64,000 nucleotides of DNA. Origin: CAZJFH01 sp964545205 (GTDB lineage Bacteria; Pseudomonadota; Alphaproteobacteria; Rhodospirillales; Magnetospirillaceae). The notes under the pieces are model-generated. The model saw nothing but the letters and a program-made list of their open reading frames with translations. It did no database searches and was not told the origin of the DNA. Where the stretch lies: NCBI GenBank assembly GCA_964545205.1, contig CAZJFH010000002.1, positions 1 through 64,000 on the forward strand. Direction: 5' to 3'. This document shows, piece after piece, positions 45,883 to 54,762 of this stretch. Numbering within the stretch: position 1 is the first letter of the stretch; each line of letters starts with the position of its first letter. Both the position numbers and the translations under genes were made by a program.

Positions 45883-47421
45883 ATGACGATCCGACTCTTC
45901 GCCTTGCTGGCGGCGCTGCTCTGCGCCGCCGCGCCGGCGGCGGCGGCCATTCCGGACGACGTCCTGGTCGTCGGCCAGGTCGCGGAGCCCAAGTCCCTCG
46001 ACCCGCATGCCGTCACCGCGCTGAACGACTTCCGCATCCTCGCCAACGTCTACGACGGCCTGGTGCGCTACCGCGACGGCACGCTCGACGTCGCCCCCGC
46101 CTTGGCCGAGCGCTGGGAGATTTCCGACGACGGCCGCGTCTACACCTTCTTCCTGCGCGACGGCGTGCGCTTTCACGACGGCAGCGCCTTCGACGCCGCG
46201 GCGGTGAAGTTCAATTTCGAGCGCATGCTGGACCCGGCGCATCCGTTCCATCACACCGGGCCGTTTCCGCTGGCCTTCTTCTTCGAGGCGATCGCGCGGG
46301 TCGAGGTCGTCGATCCGCTGACCGTGCGCCTGCACCTGGCCGAGCCGTTCGCGCCGCTGCTGTCGAACCTGGCCTATCCCGCCGGGCTGATGGTCTCGCC
46401 GGCCGCCGTGCGCGCGCACGGCGCGGATTACGGCCGCCAGCCCTCGGGCACCGGGCCGTTCCGCTTCAAGGCCTGGGAGAGCGGCCGGCGGGTGATGCTG
46501 GAGCGCAACCCCGAGCACTGGGACGGCGCGCCGGCGCTGCGCCTGCTGGTGTTCCGGCCGCTGGCCGACGCCAACACCCGCTACACCGAGCTGCTGACCG
46601 GCGGCATCGACATCATGGTCGAGGGCCCGGCCGAGATCGTCGCGGCGCTGAAGGGCGACCCGGCGTTCCGGGTGCTGGAGCAGTCGGGGCCGCATCTGTG
46701 GTACCTGATCCTCGAGACCCGTTCCGGCCCCTTCGCCGACAAACGCATGCGCCAGGCGGTGAATCTGGCCGTCGACAAGCAGGCCCTGGTCGACAGCGTG
46801 CTGCGCGGCACCGCCACCGTCGCCGCCGGCCCGGTGCCGCAGGCCTTCGGCTGGGCGCACGATCCCGACCTGGAACCCTATCCGCACGATCCCGACCGGG
46901 CCAGGGCGCTGATCGCCGAGGCCGGCGCCGCCGGGGCCGAGCTGACCCTGTTCGCCAGCGAGGGCGGCTCGGGCATGCTCGACCCGGTGGCGATGGCGGT
47001 GGCGATCCAGGCCGACCTCGCCGCGGTCGGGCTCGACGTCCAGGTGCGCACATTCGAGTGGAACAGTTACCTGGCCCGCGTCAACGAGGGCCTGGCCGGC
47101 CAGGCCGAGATGGCCGAGATGGCGTGGATGACCAACGACCCCGACACCCTGCCGTGGCTGGCCCTGCGCTCGGGCGCCGCGTTCAATTCCGGCGGCTATT
47201 CCAATCCCGAGGTCGACCGCCTGATCGACGCCGGCCGCCGCACCACCGACCGCGCCGGGCGGGCGGCGATCTATCGCGAATTGCAGCGCCTCGTCCACGA
47301 CGACGCGCCGTGGCTGTTCGTCGCCAACTGGAAGCAGAACGCCGTGGCGACGGCGCGCGTGCGGGGCCTGGCCCTGCAGCCGTCGTTCCTGCTGCGGCTT
47401 CAGGGCGTGAGGAAGGAGTGA
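45883..47421 (+). CDS. Peptide/nickel-type ABC transporter substrate-binding protein
   Basis: The 512-residue protein has a signal peptide (LFALLAALLCAAAPAAA) and the SBP family 5 fold: EPKSLDPHAVTALNDFRILA, the GLVRYRDGTLDVAPALAERW segment and RQPSGTGPFRFKAW. Members bind dipeptides, oligopeptides, nickel chelates or glutathione. No distinctive nickel motif can be read out. It is first in an operon with dppB-, dppC/D- and dppF-like genes. ATG 45883 lacks an obvious strong Shine-Dalgarno. Confidence 0.9.
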   Translation: MTIRLFALLAALLCAAAPAAAAIPDDVLVVGQVAEPKSLDPHAVTALNDFRILANVYDGLVRYRDGTLDVAPALAERWEISDDGRVYTFFLRDGVRFHDGSAFDAAAVKFNFERMLDPAHPFHHTGPFPLAFFFEAIARVEVVDPLTVRLHLAEPFAPLLSNLAYPAGLMVSPAAVRAHGADYGRQPSGTGPFRFKAWESGRRVMLERNPEHWDGAPALRLLVFRPLADANTRYTELLTGGIDIMVEGPAEIVAALKGDPAFRVLEQSGPHLWYLILETRSGPFADKRMRQAVNLAVDKQALVDSVLRGTATVAAGPVPQAFGWAHDPDLEPYPHDPDRARALIAEAGAAGAELTLFASEGGSGMLDPVAMAVAIQADLAAVGLDVQVRTFEWNSYLARVNEGLAGQAEMAEMAWMTNDPDTLPWLALRSGAAFNSGGYSNPEVDRLIDAGRRTTDRAGRAAIYRELQRLVHDDAPWLFVANWKQNAVATARVRGLALQPSFLLRLQGVRKE

Positions 47422-47449
47422 TGCCGGCCGGCGCTCGAACCGACCCTTC

Positions 47450-47578
47450 GCCGTCAAGCCCGCGAAGGCGGGCATCCATTTGCCAGAGAGTCGCGGTATT
47501 CGGCAGGTTGGCGCATGGTGCCGAGTCGCCGCGGCCTCTGGAAAACGGGCCCCCGCCGCCGCGGGGGCGACGATCACA
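47450..47578. repeat. Dispersed inverted repeat inside the ABC operon
   Basis: GCCCGCGAAGGCGGGC and CCCCCGCCGCCGCGGGGG hairpins flank paired CCAGAG/CTCTGG segments. The sequence is clearly related to 2098-2212. It lies between the binding-protein and permease genes. Confidence 0.75.
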
Positions 47579-47623
47579 TGGCGTGGAAGCGCGCCACCCT
47601 CACCCTCCCGGCCTTCGGCAGGC

Positions 47624-47644
47624 CCTCTCCCGCGAACGGGAGAG
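47624..47644. repeat. CTCTCCCGC palindrome at the permease ribosome-binding site
   Basis: CTCTCCCGCGAACGGGAGAG ends seven bases before the permease ATG. Its right arm, GGGAGAGGGG, is the only Shine-Dalgarno-like sequence for that gene. Confidence 0.7.
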
Positions 47645-47650
47645 GGGAAA

Positions 47651-48598
47651 ATGACCCGCTGGCTGCTCCGCCGCCTGCTGTGGACCATTCCCGTGCTGTT
47701 CGGCGTCAGCGTCGTCGTGTTCGCGACCCTGGCGCTGATCCCCGGCGATCCGGCGCTGGCGATCCTGGGACCTTATGCCGATGCCGAGCGCATCGCCGCC
47801 CTGCGCGCCGAGCTCGGCCTCGACCGTTCGCTGCCGGCGCGCTACCTGGCCTGGCTCGGGCGGCTGCTCGAAGGCGACCTCGGCCGCTCGTACCATCTCA
47901 ACCGGCCGGTGCTCGACGAGATCGCCGAGCGCCTCGGCCCGACCCTGCTGCTGGCCGGCGCCGCCTTCGTGCTGTCGACGGCGGCCGGGCTGGCGGCCGG
48001 GGCGTTCGCGGCGGTCCGCCAATACGGCTGGAGCGACCGGCTGATCACCGCCGCGGTCCTGGTCGGCATTTCGACCCCGGCCTTCTGGCTGGCGCTGATG
48101 CTGATCCTGGTGTTTTCGGTCTGGCTCGGCTGGCTGCCGGTCAGCGGCATGCGCGAGCCCTACGGCGACGGCGGCGCGCTCGACGTCGCCCGCCACCTGG
48201 TGCTGCCCGCGATCGCGCTGGCCGCGGTGCCGACCGGCATCATCGCGCGCATGACCAGGACGCAGACGCTGGAGGTGCTGCGGCGCGACTTCGTCCAGGC
48301 GCTCCGCGCCCGCGGCGTGCCCGAGGCGACGCTGATCCGCCGTCACGTGCTCAAGAACGCCCTGGTTCCGGTCGTGCCGGTGATCGGACTGCAGGTCGGC
48401 TTCCTGCTCGGCGGCGCCGTCTATGTCGAGACGGTGTTCCAGTGGCCGGGCCTCGGCCGCATGCTGGTCGACGCCATCGCCGCCCGCGACGTGCTGCTGG
48501 TCCAGGGCGGCGTCCTGGTGGTGGCCCTCGGCTATGTCGGCGTCAACCTGCTCGCCGACCTGGTCCAGCACCTGATGGACCCGAGGATCCGGAGGTGA
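47651..48598 (+). CDS. DppB-type ABC transporter permease
   Basis: The 315-residue protein has six spans. It starts MTRWLLRRLLWTIPVLFGVS and includes GDPALAILGPYA, the periplasmic ARYLAWLGRLLEGDLGRSY and the cytoplasmic EAA loop DFVQALRARGVPEATLIRRH. It forms the pore with the DppC-like part of the next gene. ATG 47651 is the only start that gives the normal family N-terminus; in-frame extensions upstream are encoded by repeats. Confidence 0.9.
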   Translation: MTRWLLRRLLWTIPVLFGVSVVVFATLALIPGDPALAILGPYADAERIAALRAELGLDRSLPARYLAWLGRLLEGDLGRSYHLNRPVLDEIAERLGPTLLLAGAAFVLSTAAGLAAGAFAAVRQYGWSDRLITAAVLVGISTPAFWLALMLILVFSVWLGWLPVSGMREPYGDGGALDVARHLVLPAIALAAVPTGIIARMTRTQTLEVLRRDFVQALRARGVPEATLIRRHVLKNALVPVVPVIGLQVGFLLGGAVYVETVFQWPGLGRMLVDAIAARDVLLVQGGVLVVALGYVGVNLLADLVQHLMDPRIRR

Positions 48599-48625
48599 TC
48601 CGCAACTGCCGCGGCAACGCCGTGC

Positions 48626-48758
48626 TCCCCCTCCCCCGCTCGCGGGGGAGGGCCGGGGTGGGGGCTGCGCCTGAGAGCAGCGACGTTCGCCGCGTCGCAA
48701 CCCTCACCCTCCCAGCCTTCGGCTGGGCCCCTCCCTCTCCCGCAAGCGGGAGAGGGGA
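48626..48758. repeat. Paired CCCTC/GAGGG palindromes between permease genes
   Basis: CTCCCCCTCCCCCGCTCGCGGGGGAGG near 48626 and CCCTCTCCCGCAAGCGGGAGAGGG near 48735 face each other, joined by CAACCCTCACCCTCCCAGCC. This is the same family as 40762-40894. The right arm lies 13 bases before the next ATG. Confidence 0.75.
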
Positions 48759-48770
48759 GCGCGAGGCACC

Positions 48771-50444
48771 ATGATCCGCGACCGCTTCGCCGTCGCCGCC
48801 GCCGGGGTGCTCGGCGTCGCCGTGCTGCTGGCGCTGCTGGCGCCGGTGCTGCCGCTGCCCGATCCCGACGCCACCGACCTGTCGGCGCGCCTGGCCGGGC
48901 CGTTCAGCCCCGGCCATCCGCTGGGCGCCGACCATCTCGGCCGCGACCTGCTGTCGCGGCTGGTCTGGGGCCTGCGGGTCAGCCTGGCCGTCGCCGCCCT
49001 CGCCACCGCCGGCGCCGCGCTGGCCGGAACGGCCCTGGGCATCCTGGCCGGCTATCGCGGCGGCCGTCTCGACGCCGTGCTGATGCGCGGCATCGACGTG
49101 CTGCTGGCCTTTCCCTACCTGCTGCTCGCCCTGGCGATCGTCGCGGCGCTGGGGCCGGGGCTGACCAACGCCGTGCTGGCGATCGCCGTCGTCAACGTGC
49201 CGTTCTTCGCCCGCACGGTGCGCGGCGGCACCCTGGCCGAGGCCGGGCGCGACTACGTCGCCGCGGCGCGGCTGTCGGGCGCCTCGACGCCGCGCGTGCT
49301 CGTGGTCGAGATCCTGCCCAACCTGCTGCCGGCGATCGTCGTCGCCGTCGCCACCACCTTCGGCTGGATGATCCTGGAGACCGCCGGGCTGAGCTTCCTC
49401 GGCCTGGGCGCCCAGCCGCCGCAGGCCGATCTCGGCTCGATGCTGGGCGACGGCCGCAAGCTGTTCCTGGTCGCGCCGCATGTCGCCGCCCTGCCCGGCC
49501 TGGTGATCCTGGTGCTGGTGATGGCGCTGAACCTGGTCGCCGACGCGATCCGCGACGCGCTCGACCCGCGCCTCGACGCCGCCGCCCGCCAGCGGCCGCG
49601 CCCGGTCACCGCCGCCGACCCGGCGCCCGCGTCCCCGGCCGAGGCGGGGCCGCTGCTGCGGGTCGAGGGGCTGCGCACGTGGTTCGTCGGCGGCGGCCGC
49701 GAGGTCCGGGCGGTCGACGGCGTCTCGTTCAGCGTCGCGCGCGGCGAGGCGCTGGGCATCGTCGGCGGCTCGGGCAGCGGCAAGTCGGTGACCGCGGCCT
49801 CGATCCTCGGGCTGGCGCCGAGCCCGCCGGCGCGCATCGTCGGCGGCCGGATCGTGTTCGACGGCGGCGATCTGGTCGGGGCGCCGCCGGCGACCTTGCG
49901 CCGGGTGCGCGGCGGCCGCATCGGCATGGTGTTCCAGGACCCCGGCGCGACGCTCGACCCGCTGTTCACGGTCGGCGACCAGCTCGTCGAGGCGATGCGC
50001 TGCCAACGCTCGCTGTCGCGCCGCGACGCCCGCAGGCGCGCCGTCGAACTGCTCGACGCCGTCGGCATCGCCGCGCCGGCGCGGCGGCTGTCGGCCTATC
50101 CGCACGAGATGTCCGGCGGCATGCGCCAGCGCGTCGGCCTGGCGATCGCGCTGGCCAACGACCCGGACCTGCTGATCGCCGACGAGCCGACGACGGCGCT
50201 GGACGTGACGACGCAGGCGCGCATCCTCAAGCTGCTCGACGCCGAGCGCCGGCGCCGCGGCCTGGCGATGGTGTTCATCAGCCACGACATCGGCGTCGTC
50301 TCGCAGCTCTGCGACCGCGTGCTGGTGATGCGCGACGGCCGCGTGGTCGAGGAAGGCACGGTCGACGCCGTGGTCAACCGGCCGCGGCACCCCTACACGC
50401 GGCAACTGCTCGACGCCGTGCCGCGCCTGGACCTGCCGGCATGA
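48771..50444 (+). CDS. Fused DppC-type permease and DppD-type ATPase
   Basis: The first 270 residues are a DppC-like permease (HPLGADHLGRDLLSRLVWG, GIDVLLAFPYLLLALAIVAA, DYVAAARLSGASTPRV). After a Pro/Ala linker (about 275-292), residues 295-557 are a full ABC ATPase with Walker A GGSGSGKSVT, signature MSGGMRQRVGLA, Walker B LLIADEPTTALD and switch His in ISHD. The C-terminus has the HPYTRQLL motif of oligopeptide ATPases. The fusion fixes permease to ATPase; separate genes are the usual form. The ATPase F gene overlaps its stop by four bases. Confidence 0.9.
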   Translation: MIRDRFAVAAAGVLGVAVLLALLAPVLPLPDPDATDLSARLAGPFSPGHPLGADHLGRDLLSRLVWGLRVSLAVAALATAGAALAGTALGILAGYRGGRLDAVLMRGIDVLLAFPYLLLALAIVAALGPGLTNAVLAIAVVNVPFFARTVRGGTLAEAGRDYVAAARLSGASTPRVLVVEILPNLLPAIVVAVATTFGWMILETAGLSFLGLGAQPPQADLGSMLGDGRKLFLVAPHVAALPGLVILVLVMALNLVADAIRDALDPRLDAAARQRPRPVTAADPAPASPAEAGPLLRVEGLRTWFVGGGREVRAVDGVSFSVARGEALGIVGGSGSGKSVTAASILGLAPSPPARIVGGRIVFDGGDLVGAPPATLRRVRGGRIGMVFQDPGATLDPLFTVGDQLVEAMRCQRSLSRRDARRRAVELLDAVGIAAPARRLSAYPHEMSGGMRQRVGLAIALANDPDLLIADEPTTALDVTTQARILKLLDAERRRRGLAMVFISHDIGVVSQLCDRVLVMRDGRVVEEGTVDAVVNRPRHPYTRQLLDAVPRLDLPA

Positions 50445-51214
50445 TCGCCACCCGCGACCTCGTCCGTCGCTTCGGCCCGCTGGTCGCCGTCGACGGCGTC
50501 ACGATCACGGCCCGCCGCGGCGAGACGCTGGCGGTGGTCGGCGAGTCCGGCTCGGGCAAGTCGACGCTGGCACGGCTGATGGTCGGGCTGATCGCGCCCA
50601 GCGCCGGCGCCGTGCTGCTCGACGGCCGGCCGCTGGCCGACTGGCCGGCGCGCGAGCGCCAGCGCAAGGTGCAGATGCTGTTCCAGAATCCGCAGGGCTC
50701 GCTCAACCCGCGCCGGCGCATCGGCGCCGCCCTCGCCGAGCCGCTGCGGCGCCTGCACGGCCTCTCGGCCAAGGCGGCGGCCGGGCGCGCGGCTGAACTG
50801 CTCGAACGGGTGCAGCTGCCGCCCGAGCTGCTCGACCGCCATCCCCACGCGCTGTCCGGCGGCCAGGCCCAGCGGGTGGCGCTGGCCCGCGCCCTGGCGG
50901 CCGAGCCCGAGCTGCTGATCCTCGACGAGCCGACCTCGGCGCTGGACGCCCTGGTCCAGGCGCGGGTGCTCGATCTGCTCGCCGAGCTGAAGGCCGGGCT
51001 CGGCCTCACCTACGTGCTGATCACCCACGACCTCGCCGTGGTGCGCCGGGTCGCCGACCGCGTCGCGGTGATGCGGCGCGGCGAGGTCGTCGAGGAGGGC
51101 GCGGTGGCCGAGGTCTACGCCCGCCCGCGCCATCCCTACACCCGGCTGCTGCTCGACAGCCTGCCGGTGCCCGGCCGGCGCATGCTCGACGCGATTCCCG
51201 ACGGGGTGGATTGA
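50441..51214 (+). CDS. DppF/OppF-type ABC transporter ATP-binding protein
   Basis: The 257-residue ATPase has Walker A GESGSGKST, MLFQNPQGSLNPRRRIG (typical of OppF/DppF), signature LSGGQAQRVALARAL, Walker B LLILDEPTSALD, ITHD and RHPYTRLLLDS. Its ATG overlaps the stop of the fused permease-ATPase (ATGA), so they are co-translated and form the heterodimeric motor of the importer. Confidence 0.92.
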   Translation: MIATRDLVRRFGPLVAVDGVTITARRGETLAVVGESGSGKSTLARLMVGLIAPSAGAVLLDGRPLADWPARERQRKVQMLFQNPQGSLNPRRRIGAALAEPLRRLHGLSAKAAAGRAAELLERVQLPPELLDRHPHALSGGQAQRVALARALAAEPELLILDEPTSALDALVQARVLDLLAELKAGLGLTYVLITHDLAVVRRVADRVAVMRRGEVVEEGAVAEVYARPRHPYTRLLLDSLPVPGRRMLDAIPDGVD

Positions 51215-51225
51215 ACGTGGCGTCG

Positions 51226-51492
51226 CTAGCCCCGCCGCGGCAAGATCCACAGCAGCGCCGCGGCGGCGGCGGCGCCGAGCAGCGGCGAGAGCACGGTCAG
51301 GGCGACGACCCAGGTCTCGGCGCCGATGTCCGGCCGCTCCGAGGCCGAGAACGCGACGATCGCCGCCGCCAAGACCACCTGGACCGCCAGGGCGACGCCG
51401 GCCCAGCCGAGCGCGCGACGGCCGCGCCGGCGCGCCAGGAAGCCGACCATTCCGGACAGCACCAGCATCGGCAGGATCAGCAGCCGGAACAT
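51226..51492 (-). CDS. Small three-span membrane protein, 88 aa
   Basis: The protein begins MFRLLILPMLVLSGMVGFLA, has three hydrophobic spans separated by RRRGRRALGW and ASERPDIGAETW loops, and ends in basic residues. The family is not recognised. Its ATG overlaps the stop of the 78-residue gene upstream by one base (TGATG), so the two form a coupled pair. It ends 12 bases from the convergent ATPase stop. Confidence 0.65.
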   Translation of the reverse strand: MFRLLILPMLVLSGMVGFLARRRGRRALGWAGVALAVQVVLAAAIVAFSASERPDIGAETWVVALTVLSPLLGAAAAAALLWILPRRG

Positions 51493-51728
51493 CAGCGCGG
51501 GCCGGCCAGGGCCAGCGCCTCGGCGGCGGCGGCGGCGAAATCGCCATGGTCGCCGCCGGCCAGGGCGCCGCGGCCGCAGCCGGCCGGCGGCCGGGCCGGG
51601 AAGCACAGGGCCGTCCACACGCCGGGGCGATACTCCAGCACCTGGTACGCGCCGCGCCCGTCGCGGGCGTTCCAGGCGTCGCCGTCGAACGTCCAGTCCA
51701 GCCCCGCCGCCGTTCTCGTGTCCACCAT
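51492..51728 (-). CDS. Small soluble hypothetical protein, 78 aa
   Basis: The product begins MVDTRTAAGLDWTFDGDAWN and continues with ARDGRGAYQVLEYRPGVW and a Gly/Ala-rich C-terminus. An in-frame ATG at 51746 adds six residues. No motif is recognised. It is coupled to the membrane protein gene downstream, so the two products may work together. Confidence 0.6.
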   Translation of the reverse strand: MVDTRTAAGLDWTFDGDAWNARDGRGAYQVLEYRPGVWTALCFPARPPAGCGRGALAGGDHGDFAAAAAEALALAGPR

Positions 51729-51914
51729 CGCCTCCCCTGCAAACACGCCTTTCAGTCTAGCCGTCGGACGGGTGAACGCGAAGCCCCGGTCGGAGGTGGC
51801 GGTTTGAACATTGGCTGGTCGATCCCCATATCAGGGTGATGGCTGTCCGTCAGGGGCGCGCGGCGCCGGCCGCGAAGGGGCGGTGACGGCGAAAACAGCA
51901 GGAGTGCCTAGCAG

Positions 51915-52418
51915 ATGCGATCACCCCTTCCGATCCGGCGCGGCCTCGACGTGCTCGCGCCGGTGACCCTCTATCGTGCCATCGGCCGGAGGCCCAGCAG
52001 GGTCTATGTCGACGAGCAGCGCCACGCCTTCGACCGCGACGGCGCCGGCAAGCGGCACCGGCTGTGGGACCTCGTCTACGAAAGATACGAGGCGCGGCCG
52101 GGCGACCAGCTGCAGGACCGCCAGGGCGGCATCATGCTGGTGACCAGGGATGGGGAATGCTGCCCGGTCCAGCTCAGCGAGCCGTGCGAGCGCACGGCCG
52201 AACACGCCTTCACCCACGCCGACCGCGCGCTCGCCGCCGATTGGACGGTGATCGAGGGCCTGATCGCCGACGGCCTGCTCGAGGTCGGCAGCATTCGCCG
52301 CACCAAGCAGATGCCGTTCAATCCGGCCCAGGTCCGGCTCGACGAGGGGCATCCGCTGGTCGTCGAGAAAAAGCCGCGACGCGCCGTCACCGCCGATCAG
52401 CCGCCGGCCGGCGCCTGA
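51915..52418 (+). CDS. Hypothetical protein, 167 aa
   Basis: The soluble protein starts MRSPLPIRRGLDVLAPVTLY and has VYVDEQRHAFDRDGAGKRHR and IMLVTRDGECCPVQLSEPCE segments, with paired cysteines. The tail is basic and Pro-rich. No family is recognised. It stands alone ahead of another small hypothetical gene and has no clear ribosome-binding site, so the start is uncertain. Confidence 0.55.
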   Translation: MRSPLPIRRGLDVLAPVTLYRAIGRRPSRVYVDEQRHAFDRDGAGKRHRLWDLVYERYEARPGDQLQDRQGGIMLVTRDGECCPVQLSEPCERTAEHAFTHADRALAADWTVIEGLIADGLLEVGSIRRTKQMPFNPAQVRLDEGHPLVVEKKPRRAVTADQPPAGA

Positions 52419-52477
52419 TCGGGCCTGCGGCGTCGAAACGCGTCCGCTCCTTGGACGATCGCGAACGGAGACCCGCC

Positions 52478-52705
52478 ATGGCCGACGACAAGACCCACGA
52501 CCCCGGGGGCTGGAACGAGAAGAACGTCGCCGCCAGCGTGACCGCCGGCGGCTTCGTCCAGGAACGCTTTCCCGGCTACGACCCGAAGAACTTCAACGTG
52601 GACATCTTCCCGCGCGAAGGGGCCGAACACCTGAAGCCGCGCCGCGCGTTCAACCGCGCCGACGCGTATGGCGCCCGCCCCAAGGACGGCGGCCGCGAAC
52701 GATAG
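52478..52705 (+). CDS. Small hydrophilic hypothetical protein, 75 aa
   Basis: The highly charged product (MADDKTHDPGGWNEKNVAAS) has no hydrophobic segment or known motif, but contains the ordered-looking FVQERFPGYDPKNFNVDIF. A purine-rich GAACGGAGA lies seven bases before the ATG. It may be a small stress or DNA-associated protein; that is a guess from composition. Confidence 0.5.
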   Translation: MADDKTHDPGGWNEKNVAASVTAGGFVQERFPGYDPKNFNVDIFPREGAEHLKPRRAFNRADAYGARPKDGGRER

Positions 52706-52753
52706 CCGCCGCAGTTGCGGTCGCCCCGTTCGGGATGGTATCGAGAACCATCG

Positions 52754-54121
52754 ATGAACGGGACGAACGCGATGCCGCCGGCTGCAGGGGCGATCGACGG
52801 GCGGCGGACGGGCGATCGCGCCGCGATCCGCCTCGCCGACGCGACGATCGCCTGCTTCGTCCTGGGCGCGATGATCTTCGGCCCGTGGGGCACCGACGAG
52901 GGCTGGAACTGGCTGATCGTCGCCAATCACGCCGAGACCGGCCGCTTTTCCTACGTTCTGAGCAACGGCGACGCCGAGTACAGCCTGATGCGGCCGTGGC
53001 TGTACCTGCTGTCGCTGCTGGCCGGCGATCCTGCGGCCGCCGACCCGCTGCGCATGCGCCTGGCGCCCGCCGCGCTCGCCTTCGCCACCTGGCTGCTGCT
53101 GCGCCGCCTTGTCGTGACGCGGCACGGCGCCGATCCCGGCGCCCTGGCCGGCGCCGCGGCGGTGTTCGTCGCCTGCGTCGGGCTGCTCGTCAACCTGCGC
53201 CCGGACGCGGTCAGCGTCTTCGCCGCCGCCGCCGGACTGTTCCTGGTGTCGGCGCCGGCCGCCGGACTCGCGGCTCTGGCCGGAGCCGGTGCCGCCGCCG
53301 CCGCCGCCAGCGCCTGCCACCCGCTCGGCCTGACCGCCGGGGCCTACGTCATCATCGCCGCCGCCGCGCGCTGGCCCGGCGCCCCGGCCCGGGGACGCTG
53401 GGCCATCCTCGCCGCCGCCGCCGCCGCGACGGCGCTGTTCGCCGCGCTCGCCCTGTGGGGATCGAGCCCGGCGGCGTTCATCGACAATTTCCGGCAAGCC
53501 GCCCAGGCCGGGACCCACAGCCGGCCGTGGACCGAGGAATGGTGGCGCTATCTGCGGCTGCTCTACGTCGCCCCGGTGGCGGCCCTGGCCCTGTTCGCCG
53601 GCGTCGCCGGCTTCGTGGCGCGGGCGCGGCCGGGGGCCGGCGGCCTCGCGGCGGTACTGGTCACGGCGCTGCTGCTGCTGGTCAATCCGGCCAAGTGGGA
53701 GCAGTACGCCGTCATCTGGCTGCCGGTCGCCGTCCTCGGCGCCGCCGCGCTGGGCGCCGGCGGCCGCGGCCGCGCGGCGGTGGCCGGCGGCTGCATGGTG
53801 GTCGCGGCCCTGGCGACGGCATCGGACTGGCGCTCGGGCGAAGCGGTGCTCGCCGGCCTCACCGGCCGGACGCTGCCGGCGGCCGTCGGCGAGTCCGTGC
53901 GCGGCCGCCTCGTCCTGACCGACCCGGCGCTGCACCCGTTCCTCGCCGGCTACGGCGGCCTGACGCCGCTCGACGCGACGGGGATCGCGCCCGAGGTCGC
54001 CGTCGTCGGCCGGCGGCACGCGCATTACCTGGCGCTGCTCGACGACGGCGCGCGCTACCGCCGGACGGCCTCGTTCGCCTTCGACGGCCGCGAATACGAC
54101 GTCCTGGTGCGGGCGCGCTAG
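52754..54121 (+). CDS. Multi-pass membrane protein, glycosyltransferase-like
   Basis: The roughly 455-residue protein has ten or more hydrophobic spans and begins, after a polar lead, IACFVLGAMIFGPWGTDEGWNW. The D-E pair in the first periplasmic loop resembles the acidic motif of GT-C-fold enzymes such as ArnT/PMT. It ends in a soluble periplasmic-type domain of about 90 residues with LDATGIAPEVAVVGRRH. A lipid-linked sugar transferase is plausible but unproven. ATG 52754 is used; ATG 52772 is also possible. Confidence 0.65.
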   Translation: MNGTNAMPPAAGAIDGRRTGDRAAIRLADATIACFVLGAMIFGPWGTDEGWNWLIVANHAETGRFSYVLSNGDAEYSLMRPWLYLLSLLAGDPAAADPLRMRLAPAALAFATWLLLRRLVVTRHGADPGALAGAAAVFVACVGLLVNLRPDAVSVFAAAAGLFLVSAPAAGLAALAGAGAAAAAASACHPLGLTAGAYVIIAAAARWPGAPARGRWAILAAAAAATALFAALALWGSSPAAFIDNFRQAAQAGTHSRPWTEEWWRYLRLLYVAPVAALALFAGVAGFVARARPGAGGLAAVLVTALLLLVNPAKWEQYAVIWLPVAVLGAAALGAGGRGRAAVAGGCMVVAALATASDWRSGEAVLAGLTGRTLPAAVGESVRGRLVLTDPALHPFLAGYGGLTPLDATGIAPEVAVVGRRHAHYLALLDDGARYRRTASFAFDGREYDVLVRAR

Positions 54122-54124
54122 TCG

Positions 54125-54589
54125 TCACGAGCCGACGCGGTCGCGCCCGGCGATGTCCTCGTCCCACAATGCCGGCTTCTCGGCGATGAAACGGCGCATC
54201 AGCGCCGCGCAGTCGGCATCGTCGAGAAGCACGACCTCGACGCCGTTGCGACGCAGGAACTCGGGGTTGCCGGGGAAATTGCGCGCCTCGCCGATCACCA
54301 CCCGTCCGACGCCGAACTGCAGAATCGCGCCGGCGCACATCATGCACGGGCTCAGCGTCGTGTAGAGCGTGACGCGGTCATAGCGCGACCGGCGCCCGGC
54401 GTTGCGCAGGCAGTCCATCTCGCCGTGGGCGATGGGATCGCCGTCCTGGACCCGCCGGTTGCGGCCGCGTCCGACGATGCGGCCGTCCTCGACCATCACC
54501 GCGCCGATCGGCAGCCCGCCCTCGTCGTAGCCGGCCTTGGCCTCGCCATAGGCCGCGCGCATGAAGGCGCGGTCGTCGTCTTCGCTCAT
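54125..54589 (-). CDS. Cytosine deaminase, Fcy1 type
   Basis: The 154-residue zinc deaminase has HGEMDCLRNAGRRSRY (zinc His and catalytic Glu) and TTLSPCMMCAGAILQFG (two zinc Cys). Beyond the deaminase core it matches yeast Fcy1: GLPIGAVMVEDGRIVGRGRN, RVVIGEARNF, and the C-terminal EKPALWDEDI, equivalent to the Fcy1 helix that shapes the cytosine pocket. It would convert cytosine to uracil for salvage. TadA-like tRNA deaminase is less likely because that C-terminal helix differs. Its 3' end lies three bases from the convergent membrane-protein stop. Confidence 0.82.
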   Translation of the reverse strand: MSEDDDRAFMRAAYGEAKAGYDEGGLPIGAVMVEDGRIVGRGRNRRVQDGDPIAHGEMDCLRNAGRRSRYDRVTLYTTLSPCMMCAGAILQFGVGRVVIGEARNFPGNPEFLRRNGVEVVLLDDADCAALMRRFIAEKPALWDEDIAGRDRVGS

Positions 54590-54762
54590 CCTTCACCTCC
54601 GCGCCCAGCAGACCATGCCGCCGCCACCGCGGCAACCGCCGAGCGGCGGCGGAAACTCGGCTTCCACTTCGGACGCGATCCTTCCACCCGACGCCCGCGC
54701 CCGACCGCCCGCCCAGCCCCAAAGACGTTGATTTCACGTCATGTCCCGCCCCTGCGACAAAT

